From NCBI GenBank assembly GCA_021847125.1, contig JAJZUK010000057.1, positions 1 through 6,914 on the forward strand: a stretch of DNA of 6,914 nt, given 5' to 3'. This stretch comes from Pseudomonadota bacterium. Its GTDB lineage: Bacteria; Pseudomonadota; Gammaproteobacteria; Burkholderiales; SG8-39. The notes under the pieces are model-generated. The model did not search any database. It was not told the DNA's origin and was given only the letters and a program-made list of their open reading frames with translations. A program made the position numbers and the translations under genes. Each line of letters begins with the position of its first letter. Positions within the stretch are counted from its first letter, which is position 1. This document shows positions 1 through 6,213 of this stretch, in pieces.

Positions 1-1
1 C

Positions 2-982
2 GAGTCGCAGCTGGCCCAGACCCGGGTCGACCTCGACCGCACCATCATCCGCGCGCCGGTCGATGGCGTGGTGATCAAGCGCAGCGTGGACGCCGGGCAG
101 ACCGTGGCGGCGAGCCTGCAGGCGCCCGAGCTGTTCCAGATCGCGCAGAATCTGCGCGAAATGCAGGTCGAAGCCTCGATCGACGAGGCCGATATCGGCC
201 GCGTCAAGGTCGACCAGAACGCGACCTTCAGCGTCGACTCGTTCCCGGGCCGCACTTTCAGAGGCAAGGTGATGCAGGTGCGCAAGGCTGCGCTGGTGGT
301 GCAGAACGTGGTCACCTACATCGTGGTGATTTCGGCGGCCAATCCGGATCTGCAGCTGCTGCCGGGTATGACGGCGAATGTGCGCATCACCACCGACCAG
401 CGCGACAGCGTGCTCAAGCTGCCCAATGCGGCGCTGCGCTTCCGGCCCGCAGGTTTCAGCGAAACACCCGGCGCGCCGGCTGGCGCTGCCCCGGCGCCGG
501 CGGCCGGCGCCGGTCCGGGCGCGAACAGCGGACAGCAATTGCGCGCGCGCCTGGTGAGCGCGCTCGATCTCGACGCGGACCAGCAGGCGAAGCTGGATCC
601 GATCTTTGCCGACCTGAGGCAGAAGCTGGGCGCGCTGCGCGAACTGCCGGAAGCCGAGCGCGCCAAGGCCGGCGAGCGCGCGCGCGGCGAGATGCGCGCC
701 AGGATCATGGAACTGCTCAAGCCGGAACAGAAGCAGAAGTACGAAGAAATCATCGCCGAAACCGCCGGCCGCGCAGCCGGCGCGAGCGCGAGCCGCGGGC
801 GCGTGTTCCTGCCCGCCGGCGACGGCCCGCCCAAGATGGTCAGCGTGCGCACCGGCCTGTCCGACGGCAGCATGACCGAACTGATGGGCGGCGATCTCAA
901 AGAAGGCGACCAGGTCCTCGTCGGCACTGCGCAGGCGGGCGCAGGCGCCGCGCGACCGAGCGGGCCGCGCCTGCCGTTCTGA
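2..982 (+). CDS. MacA/HlyD-family periplasmic adaptor subunit of a tripartite efflux pump (5' end missing)
   Basis: This is the 3' part of a membrane-fusion (adaptor) protein, which joins an inner-membrane ABC transporter to an outer-membrane channel. The reading frame is open from base 2; the N-terminus (signal or anchor, most of the alpha-hairpin) lies upstream. The visible 326 residues begin with the end of the hairpin and the second half of the lipoyl domain ([10 protein letters not shown], residues 15-24, then the DAGQTV turn). The beta-barrel follows ([10 protein letters not shown], then [11 protein letters not shown] near 118-128) and the [10 protein letters not shown] strand (140-149). 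The membrane-proximal part ends with [16 protein letters not shown] and [10 protein letters not shown], typical of MacA-like adaptors. Oddly, about 114 residues (150-263) are inserted between ALRFRP and the GRVFLP strand; see the separate entry. The ATPase and permease genes follow on the same strand, which supports a MacA-type role. The substrate cannot be inferred. An RND-pump adaptor is the alternative, but the neighbours argue against it. Confidence 0.93.
   Translation, partial: ESQLAQTRVDLDRTIIRAPVDGVVIKRSVDAGQTVAASLQAPELFQIAQNLREMQVEASIDEADIGRVKVDQNATFSVDSFPGRTFRGKVMQVRKAALVVQNVVTYIVVISAANPDLQLLPGMTANVRITTDQRDSVLKLPNAALRFRPAGFSETPGAPAGAAPAPAAGAGPGANSGQQLRARLVSALDLDADQQAKLDPIFADLRQKLGALRELPEAERAKAGERARGEMRARIMELLKPEQKQKYEEIIAETAGRAAGASASRGRVFLPAGDGPPKMVSVRTGLSDGSMTELMGGDLKEGDQVLVGTAQAGAGAARPSGPRLPF
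449..790 (+). other. Insert in the adaptor: Ala/Pro/Gly linker plus Spy/CpxP-like (LTxxQ) helical segment
   Basis: This is a protein-domain annotation inside the adaptor gene. Codons 449-529 encode a low-complexity Ala/Pro/Gly linker. Codons 530-766 encode about 79 charged, Ala/Leu-rich residues with strong helical character. Two motifs resemble the paired LTxxQ repeats of the Spy/CpxP family: [10 protein letters not shown] (569-598) and [12 protein letters not shown] (716-751). They are separated by a helical stretch containing [10 protein letters not shown]. In Spy the equivalents are LTxxQ near the start and LTPEQ near the end of the hairpin; here Asp or Lys replaces the Thr. A short Ala/Gly/Ser linker returns to the GRVFLP strand. 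Spy/CpxP proteins are periplasmic chaperones or stress sensors. The same function here is inference, and a plain helical spacer is possible. Confidence 0.6.
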
Positions 983-997
983 TCCTGAGCGCGATCG

Positions 998-1072
998 ATG
1001 CGGACCTCATCCCGGCACCTGCGCAAACCCGCACATCGCCCGGCACGCCTGCGGGACGGGGGCGCGACATGA
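998..1072 (+). CDS. Possible 24-residue Arg-rich small ORF between adaptor and ATPase genes
   Basis: A short frame opens with ATG at 998, 15 nt after the adaptor stop, and closes with TGA at 1070-1072. That stop overlaps the ATPase start as ATGA (1069-1072). The peptide begins [10 protein letters not shown], ends RDGGAT, and is rich in Arg and His. It has no recognisable family, signal peptide or membrane segment. The overlap geometry is what translational coupling would need, and a second small frame shows the same arrangement at 3052-3174. No clear ribosome-binding site precedes it, and short open frames are common by chance in DNA this GC-rich, so I regard it as unproven. Confidence 0.15.
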   Translation: MRTSSRHLRKPAHRPARLRDGGAT

Positions 1073-1812
1073 CTGACGCGCTGATTCAGACCTCGGATCT
1101 GGTCAAGGAATACCTGGTCGGCGAACAGACGGTCGCCGCGCTGCGCGGCGTGTCGGTGTCCATTGAACAAGGGGAATTCGTCGCCGTCATGGGACCCTCC
1201 GGCTCGGGCAAGTCGACGTTCATGAATCTGATCGGCTGCCTCGACAACCCCACCCGGGGCGGCTACCTGCTCGCCGGCGAAAAGATCTCGGCGCTTTCCG
1301 GCGATGCGCTGGCGGCGATCCGCAACAAGCGCATCGGCTTCGTGTTCCAGCAGTTCAACCTGCTGCCGCGCACCACGGCGCTGGACAATGTCGAGCTGCC
1401 GCTACTCTACGCCGGCGTGCACGCTGCCGAGCGCCACGAGCGCGCGAAAAAGCGGCTGGCGGAAGTCGGCCTCGCCGACCGCGTGGACCACCACCCGGCC
1501 CAGCTCTCCGGCGGCCAGCAGCAGCGCGTGGCGATCGCGCGGGCGCTGGTCAACAACCCGGTGCTGATCCTCGCCGACGAGCCGACCGGGGCGCTCGATT
1601 CGCGCACCAGCCTCGAGGTCATGGCGCTGCTGCAAAAGCTCAATCGCGACGGCATGACAGTGGTCATCGTCACCCATGAGCACGACATCGCCGCCTTCGC
1701 CCGGCGCAACATCCATTTTCGCGACGGCCTGGTGGTCGAGGATCACGCCGTGCAAAACATCACCGACGCCGACGCATTGATGCGCCAAGCCGCGGTGCCG
1801 GCCGGGGCCTGA
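1069..1812 (+). CDS. MacB/LolD-type ABC transporter ATP-binding protein
   Basis: This 247-residue cytoplasmic ATPase would power the permease encoded next to it. All nucleotide-binding motifs are intact: A-loop aromatic Y15, Walker [10 protein letters not shown] (42-50), Q-loop Q94 in [10 protein letters not shown], signature LSGGQQQR (146-153), Walker B LILADE (166-171) with catalytic E171, D-loop GALD (174-177) and H-loop H203 in VTHE. Length and the NLIGCLD and [17 protein letters not shown] segments fit the MacB/LolD/FtsE clade of ABC proteins that act with FtsX-fold permeases and do not perform classical transport through the membrane. The ATG at 1069 is preceded by a purine-rich GGGACGGGGG tract and overlaps the stop of a possible small ORF. 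Its stop is 3 nt before the permease start, so the two are almost certainly co-translated. In E. coli MacB this domain is fused to the permease; here it is free. It could be named macB or lolD-like, but the symbol is not certain. Confidence 0.96.
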   Translation: MTDALIQTSDLVKEYLVGEQTVAALRGVSVSIEQGEFVAVMGPSGSGKSTFMNLIGCLDNPTRGGYLLAGEKISALSGDALAAIRNKRIGFVFQQFNLLPRTTALDNVELPLLYAGVHAAERHERAKKRLAEVGLADRVDHHPAQLSGGQQQRVAIARALVNNPVLILADEPTGALDSRTSLEVMALLQKLNRDGMTVVIVTHEHDIAAFARRNIHFRDGLVVEDHAVQNITDADALMRQAAVPAGA

Positions 1813-1815
1813 GCC

Positions 1816-3048
1816 ATGGATCTGCTCGCCACGCTTCGCATCGCCCTGCGAGCGCTGAAAGTCAACAAGCTGCGCTCCACGCTCACCATGCTCGGCATTA
1901 TCATCGGCGTCGGCGCCGTGATCACCATGATCGCCGTCGGCGGCGGGGCGCAGGCGCGCGTCGAGGAGCAGATCAAGAGCCTGGGCTCCAATCTGATGAT
2001 CATCATTCCCGGCTCGACCACCTCGGGCGGGGCGCGCATGGGCGGAAGCTCGGCGCAGACCCTGACCGAGGACGACGCCTGGGCGATCACGCGCGAAGTG
2101 CAGGAGGTCCAGGCATCGGCCCCGTCGAACCGCGGCACCGGCCAGATCATCGCGGGGAACAGCAACTGGTCCACGGTGATTTATGGCATAACGCCCGAAT
2201 ACATGGAAGTGCGCGACTGGCCCATCGTCTCCGGCCGCGGCTTCGAACCCCAGGAGGTCAGCGGCGCCGGCAAAGTCGCGCTGATCGGCCAGAGCGTGGC
2301 GAAACAGCTGTTCGGCGATGCCGATCCGGTGGACCAGCAGATACGCATCCGCAAAGTCCCGTTCACCGTCATTGGCATGCTCGACAAGAAAGGCCAGAGC
2401 ATGATGGGGACGGACCAGGACGACGTCATCCTGGTGCCGCTGGCGACTGCGCGGAACCGCCTGTTCGGCAACCCCCAGGGCAAGCTGCGCCGCGTCGGCG
2501 TGATCTCGGTCAAGGTGCGCGACGGCCAGAACATGAAAGACGCCGAAGACCGGATTCGCGAGCTGATGCGCCAGCGCCACAAGCTGCAGCCGGGCGCGGA
2601 GGACGACTTCACCATCCGCAACCTGACCGAGATCCTGCAGGCGCAGGAGGCCTCGAGCAAGGTGCTGACCCTGCTGCTCGCGGCCGTCGCCTCGGTGTCG
2701 CTGCTGGTCGGCGGCATCGGCATCATGAACATCATGCTGGTATCGGTGACCGAACGCACGCGCGAAATCGGCCTGCGAATGGCGGTCGGCGCGCGCGGCA
2801 ACGATATCCTCAAGCAGTTTCTGGTCGAAGCGGTGACCCTGTCCTTGATCGGCGGGCTGTTGGGCATTACGCTAGGCCTGGTCGGCTCGCTCGCCATCGG
2901 GCAGTTCGCCGGCTGGCGCACCAGCCTGTCGCCCGCGTCGGTAGTGCTCGCAGTCGGCTTTGCCGCGGCGATCGGAATATTTTTCGGCTTCTATCCGGCG
3001 CGCAAGGCCTCCCGGCTGTTGCCGATCGAAGCCCTGCGTTACGAGTAA
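1816..3048 (+). CDS. MacB-type ABC transporter permease (MacB periplasmic core domain plus FtsX domain)
   Basis: This 410-residue inner-membrane protein has the four-helix MacB/FtsX layout. TM1 is at about 23-43, after the conserved KVNKLRSTLTMLGIIIGV segment. A large periplasmic domain spans roughly 44-282. TM2 (about 283-307, rich in Gly/Ile/Met), TM3 (about 335-362) and TM4 (about 374-393) follow. The conserved cytoplasmic segment between TM2 and TM3 reads SVTERTREIGLRMAVGAR (309-326), and the C-terminus ends PARKASRLLPIEALRYE, both hallmarks of the family. Length matches stand-alone permeases of this type. MacB-like proteins couple ATP hydrolysis to movements of the periplasmic domain that drive substrate from the periplasm through the adaptor and outer-membrane channel. 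The start at 1816 lies 3 nt after the ATPase stop. Substrate could be a macrolide, peptide, lipid or siderophore-like compound; nothing here decides it. Confidence 0.96.
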   Translation: MDLLATLRIALRALKVNKLRSTLTMLGIIIGVGAVITMIAVGGGAQARVEEQIKSLGSNLMIIIPGSTTSGGARMGGSSAQTLTEDDAWAITREVQEVQASAPSNRGTGQIIAGNSNWSTVIYGITPEYMEVRDWPIVSGRGFEPQEVSGAGKVALIGQSVAKQLFGDADPVDQQIRIRKVPFTVIGMLDKKGQSMMGTDQDDVILVPLATARNRLFGNPQGKLRRVGVISVKVRDGQNMKDAEDRIRELMRQRHKLQPGAEDDFTIRNLTEILQAQEASSKVLTLLLAAVASVSLLVGGIGIMNIMLVSVTERTREIGLRMAVGARGNDILKQFLVEAVTLSLIGGLLGITLGLVGSLAIGQFAGWRTSLSPASVVLAVGFAAAIGIFFGFYPARKASRLLPIEALRYE

Positions 3049-3051
3049 GCC

Positions 3052-3174
3052 ATGCGCGCCTGCGCCGGACGCGCTCGACACGCCGCTACGGTTGCGGGCC
3101 GATTCGATCCCAGGCTGACCGCTTGCGAGCGTACTCCCCAGGGCCATCCTTCCCGGACAAAGGACAGGGTGTGA
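3052..3174 (+). CDS. Possible 40-residue Arg-rich small ORF between permease and first glycosyltransferase
   Basis: An ATG at 3052 lies 3 nt after the permease TAA, in the context TAAGCCATG; the ATPase-permease junction has the similar TGAGCCATG. The frame stays open for 40 codons and stops with TGA at 3172-3174, overlapping the GTG start of the glycosyltransferase as GTGA. It therefore fills the gap almost exactly. The product begins MRACAGRARHAATVAG and ends SRTKDRV; it is basic, with two Cys, and shows no known motif, signal peptide or membrane helix. It could be a coupling leader, a decayed gene end or chance. I see no independent evidence of translation apart from the spacing. Confidence 0.22.
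   Translation: MRACAGRARHAATVAGRFDPRLTACERTPQGHPSRTKDRV
3159..3164 (+). promoter_or_regulatory. Ribosome-binding site that fixes the GTG start of the first glycosyltransferase
   Basis: AAAGGA lies 6 nt before GTG at 3171, a near-consensus Shine-Dalgarno match at good spacing. It supports GTG 3171 over the in-frame TTG at 3123, which would add 16 residues before the first beta-strand and has no such site. It is the clearest ribosome-binding site in the window. Confidence 0.65.
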
Positions 3175-4202
3175 TCACGATCGAACAGCCGCAGGTCACG
3201 TTTGCGTTGTTTGCCTACAACCAGCAGCCGTTCATCGAGGAGGCTGTCGCTGCGGCCTTGGCCCAGACCTACGCGCCGCTGGAAATCATTATTTCGGACG
3301 ACTGCTCCACCGACCGGACCTTCGACCTGGTCGAGCAGCGCGTCAGGGATTACCGCGGGCCGCATCGCATAGTCTTGAACAGAAACGCGTCCAATCTGGG
3401 CATCGCCCGTCACGTCAACAAAGTCATGCAACAATCGAGCGGAGAACTCATCCTGCTCGCCGCCGGCGACGACGTGTCGGAAACCAACCGCACCAGCGAG
3501 GTGGTCCGCTATTGGCTCGCCGGCGACAAGGCGCTGGACGCGATCTGGAGCGATGTGCGCTTTATTGACGAGCATGGCAAGCCGGGCGCAACGCTGCGCA
3601 GCCCGGTATCCGATGCACCCCTGGAAGCGCAAATTGAAAACATGGTCCCCGCCTTGCTAGGCTGTTCGCACGCAACCACCAGGCGGCTGTTTCTCCAATT
3701 CGGTCCGCTGCGCGAAGATCTGAGCTACGAAGACCGCGCGTTCGCGTTCAGGGCCTTGTGCGCCGGCGGAGTCGGACGCATAGAACAAACGCTGGTCCGC
3801 TACCGGGTTCATGCCGGCAATGTTTCCGACGGACTGCGGGTCTCGGCGACCAAACCGGACCCGGAGCGCAGGCTCAATTTTCATCGCCTGCACTTGCAGC
3901 GCCAACTGGCCGTGTTCCTGGGGTATCGAGAGGATCTAGGGAAGATTGATACGAGTCTCCATGATGCGTCGCGGCTGCATCGCGTCGAGGCGGCCGTAAG
4001 ACTGGCCATCGCGGAGAACGCCATCGAGCGGCGGATTCATTCGGCCAAGCTCGGCGACAGGCTGTCCGGTTTCCGTCTAGGCTTTTTTCGCCGGGGGCCC
4101 TCGGCAAGACGCCGCGCGCGCTATGTGCTGACTTTGCTCAGTCCGCGCCTGTGGTTTTTCCTTTCCGGCACCTCGATCATGAACTGGGTGCGCAACACAT
4201 GA
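3171..4202 (+). CDS. Family 2 glycosyltransferase (GT-A fold), first of four
   Basis: This 343-residue protein is predicted to transfer a sugar from a nucleotide-sugar donor to a glycan acceptor on the cytoplasmic side of the inner membrane. The first strand and loop read FALFAYNQQPFIEEAV (11-26). The nucleotide-binding DDCSTDRT follows (43-50), then NLGIARHVN (75-83), the metal-binding GDD in LLAAGDDVSE (95-104), and YEDRAFAFRA (186-195), whose ED is the likely catalytic base region. RYRVHAGNVS follows the core. The C-terminal third is basic and ends in a hydrophobic stretch (YVLTLLSPRLWFFLSG) that could bind the membrane surface. The GTG start is chosen for its ribosome-binding site at 3159-3164. 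The end overlaps the next gene by 4 nt (ATGA), so the two are probably coupled. Donor, acceptor and linkage cannot be read from the sequence. Some leucine codons are CTA (3657, 3936, 4077), seen only about once in each ABC gene. Confidence 0.9.
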   Translation: MITIEQPQVTFALFAYNQQPFIEEAVAAALAQTYAPLEIIISDDCSTDRTFDLVEQRVRDYRGPHRIVLNRNASNLGIARHVNKVMQQSSGELILLAAGDDVSETNRTSEVVRYWLAGDKALDAIWSDVRFIDEHGKPGATLRSPVSDAPLEAQIENMVPALLGCSHATTRRLFLQFGPLREDLSYEDRAFAFRALCAGGVGRIEQTLVRYRVHAGNVSDGLRVSATKPDPERRLNFHRLHLQRQLAVFLGYREDLGKIDTSLHDASRLHRVEAAVRLAIAENAIERRIHSAKLGDRLSGFRLGFFRRGPSARRRARYVLTLLSPRLWFFLSGTSIMNWVRNT

Positions 4203-5182
4203 CCGTCAGGACTGCGCCCCCCGCCGTCAGCGTTATCGTCACCTGCCACAACTACGGCCATTTCCTGGCCGAAGCGCTGGAAAGCGTACGCGCGCAGTCC
4301 AGTCCGGATTGGGAATGCATAGTCATCGACGATGGCTCGACCGACGATACCAGGGAGGTGTCCGACCGGTTCATCAGCATGGACCCGCGCTTCCGCTACC
4401 TGCACCAGCCGAATCAGGGACTCAGCTCGGCCAGAAACGCGGGCCTTGACGTCTGCACCGGATCCTATGTCCAGTTCCTCGATGCAGACGACAGGCTCGA
4501 ACCGAGAAAGCTGGAAGCGCAGGTCGCATATTTGAAGCAACATCCCGAAACGGATATTGTCTACGGCGATGTGCGCTACTTCAATGAAGCGCATGCGCTG
4601 CCTCTTGCCAATGACCTGAGCCAGGACGGCCGGCAGGCGATGGCCCGGGTGTCGGGCTCGGGCCCCGCGGTCTTGCACGCGCTCGCACGGGGCAACATCA
4701 TGGTCGTCAATGCCGCGTTGCTTCGTAAGACGGTGATCGACGACGTAGGACGGTTCGACCAGGACTTGTGGGGTCACGAGGATTGGGACTATTGGATACG
4801 CTGCGCGCTCGCCGGGAAGCGCTTCCAGTACCTGGAGGAAGACGGTGCGCTCGCATTGGTGAGGGTACACGCCCGCAGCATGAGCCAGAATGTAGCGCCG
4901 ATGCTGAGGTCCAACATCCAGGTCCGGCAACTATGGCTGCATGCACTTCCGCCGGACTTGCGCAAAGAAAGCTGTTATCGCATCGGCGTTCTGTACCTGG
5001 AAATCGCCAAATGGGAATTCGGCAGCGGGAGGCGGCTGTCCGGAATGCAGCAGGCGGCCTTGGCCCTGTGGCAGTCGCACGCGAGCATCCGCGTCGTTCT
5101 GCGGCTCATTTGGCTGTTGCTTCCGCAAGCCGTCGCCCGCAGACTTGAACTGGCGGCCAGACGGCTGCGCATCCTGACTTAG
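4199..5182 (+). CDS. Family 2 glycosyltransferase (GT-A fold), second of four
   Basis: This 327-residue enzyme has a textbook GT2 core: VSVIVTCHNYGHFLAEALES (10-29), DDGSTDDT (44-51), NQGLSSARNAGL (72-83), the metal-binding DADD (95-98), and GHEDWDYWIRC (192-202), containing the acidic residues expected at the acceptor and catalytic site. The C-terminal region (about residues 250-327) is helical and basic and ends with a hydrophobic segment, LRLIWLLLPQAVARRL, suggesting peripheral membrane association. I chose ATG 4199 because it sits in an ATGA overlap with the previous stop and leaves a normal short lead before the first beta-strand; an in-frame GTG at 4151 would extend it by 16 residues into the upstream gene. 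The third gene starts 17 nt downstream. The role is probably one step of surface-glycan assembly; the sugar specificity is unknown. Confidence 0.93.
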   Translation: MTVRTAPPAVSVIVTCHNYGHFLAEALESVRAQSSPDWECIVIDDGSTDDTREVSDRFISMDPRFRYLHQPNQGLSSARNAGLDVCTGSYVQFLDADDRLEPRKLEAQVAYLKQHPETDIVYGDVRYFNEAHALPLANDLSQDGRQAMARVSGSGPAVLHALARGNIMVVNAALLRKTVIDDVGRFDQDLWGHEDWDYWIRCALAGKRFQYLEEDGALALVRVHARSMSQNVAPMLRSNIQVRQLWLHALPPDLRKESCYRIGVLYLEIAKWEFGSGRRLSGMQQAALALWQSHASIRVVLRLIWLLLPQAVARRLELAARRLRILT

Positions 5183-5199
5183 ACCCCGCTGCGCTGCTC

Positions 5200-6171
5200 A
5201 TGACAACCACCATTTCAGTCGCCCTCTGCACCTACAACGGCGCGCGCTTTCTGCCGCAGCAGCTTGCCAGCATCGCGCTGCAAACCCGCGCGCCGGACGA
5301 ACTGGTGATCTGCGACGACGGTTCCACCGACGAAACCCTGCGCATCGCGCGCGATTTCGCCGACACCTGTTCCTTCAAGGTCCGAATACAGGTCAATGCG
5401 CGAAATATCGGTTCGAGCAAGAACTTCGAGCAGGCTATCGGGCTTTGCACCGGCGATGTCATCGCGCTGGCCGACCAGGACGACGTCTGGCGTTCGGACA
5501 AGCTGGCGTGCATAGCCTCGGCTTTTGCCCGGGCTCCCGACCTTGGCGCGATATTTAGCGACGCCCTGTTGATCGACATGCACGGCGCGAGGCTGGGCAG
5601 CAGCCTGTGGGGTTCGGTCGGGTTTTCCAGATCCCTGCGCAGCGCCGTTCAGGCCGGACAGGGCTTCGACGTATTGTTGCTGGGCAATTTCGTGACCGGC
5701 GCGACGCTTGCGTTCCGCGCAGTCTGGAAAAATTTGCTGCTGCCCGTTCCGCCGGGTTGGGTGCACGATTACTGGATCTCGCTGCTGTCGGCAGCGGCCT
5801 CCCGGCTCGACTGCATCGATGCGCCCCTGATCGAATACCGCTGCCACCCCGCTCAGGAGCGCGGTGTCCGGAACCGGGGTTTGGCGGAACGATGGCGTCA
5901 ATTCAACGCGCTCGACGATGCAGCCTATCGCCTAGCGGCGGCGATGCGCCTGGAGCTCGCCGCGCGCTTGCGCAGCTATGACGCCCTCCGGCTGGCCGAC
6001 CCGATCGCAAAGTGCGTAGCCATGGCGGCGCACCTGCAACGCCGCGGCGATCTGCCGAGCAACCGGCTGCTGCGCATGACCACGATCTGCAGGGAAACCG
6101 CCAATGGCAATTATTTTCGCCATTCGTCCGGGCTGAAGAGCATCCTGCGTGACCTTCTTGCGTCCTACTGA
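5200..6171 (+). CDS. Family 2 glycosyltransferase, rhamnosyltransferase-like subgroup, third of four
   Basis: This 323-residue protein belongs to the GT2 subgroup with the ALADQDDVW signature, which includes many putative rhamnosyltransferases of O-antigen and capsule loci. Motifs in order: ISVALCTYNGARFLPQQL (5-22), CDDGSTDETL (38-47), NIGSSKNFEQAI (69-80), DQDDVW (92-97), FVTGATLAFR (164-173) and HDYW (189-192). The subgroup's usual YRQHGxNvxG element appears in altered form as YRCHPAQERG. A helical, Arg/Leu-rich C-terminus follows without a clear membrane helix. ATG 5200 lies 17 nt after the previous stop with no strong ribosome-binding site, so it may depend on translation from upstream. 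The N-terminal half is closely related to the next gene, pointing to duplication. Rhamnose as the sugar is only a family-based guess; no dTDP-rhamnose genes are in the window. Confidence 0.92.
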   Translation: MTTTISVALCTYNGARFLPQQLASIALQTRAPDELVICDDGSTDETLRIARDFADTCSFKVRIQVNARNIGSSKNFEQAIGLCTGDVIALADQDDVWRSDKLACIASAFARAPDLGAIFSDALLIDMHGARLGSSLWGSVGFSRSLRSAVQAGQGFDVLLLGNFVTGATLAFRAVWKNLLLPVPPGWVHDYWISLLSAAASRLDCIDAPLIEYRCHPAQERGVRNRGLAERWRQFNALDDAAYRLAAAMRLELAARLRSYDALRLADPIAKCVAMAAHLQRRGDLPSNRLLRMTTICRETANGNYFRHSSGLKSILRDLLASY

Positions 6172-6213
6172 ATTGTCGGCGATCTTTTCCATTGCCGTTG
6201 GCGGGCTACAAAC

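Noticed and set aside
1028..1055. Inverted repeat CCCGCA / TGCGGG upstream of the ATPase start, possible hairpin over the ribosome-binding region
   Set aside because: Only a 6-bp stem with a 16-nt loop and no T-run; expected by chance in GC-rich DNA, and too weak to call as a terminator or attenuator.
316..1170. 284-codon minus-strand frame opposite the adaptor gene
   Set aside because: Low-complexity Arg/Ala/Pro/Ser-rich product with no domain, fully explained as the antisense of the adaptor and its Ala/Pro/Gly linker.
1402..2580. Long 392-codon open frame on the minus strand across the ATPase and permease genes
   Set aside because: It lies antisense to two intact, motif-complete ABC genes, its product is His/Asp/Ala-rich with no recognisable domain, and such shadows are expected opposite GC-rich genes.
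3123..3170. Upstream in-frame TTG start for the first glycosyltransferase
   Set aside because: It would add 16 residues lacking family similarity, and the good AAAGGA site is positioned for GTG 3171 instead.
3049..3170. Possible promoter or terminator between the permease and the glycosyltransferases
   Set aside because: No -35/-10 pair at proper spacing and no hairpin followed by a T-run could be found by eye.
4151..4198. Upstream in-frame GTG start for the second glycosyltransferase
   Set aside because: It would overlap the upstream gene by 52 nt; the ATG at 4199 in an ATGA overlap gives a normal N-terminus.
4121..4930. 269-codon minus-strand frame opposite the second glycosyltransferase
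   Set aside because: It is antisense to a gene with all GT2 motifs; it shows no family features or convincing start site of its own.
5215..5901. 228-codon minus-strand frame opposite the third glycosyltransferase
   Set aside because: Shadow of a well-supported coding gene; no domain or signal is seen.
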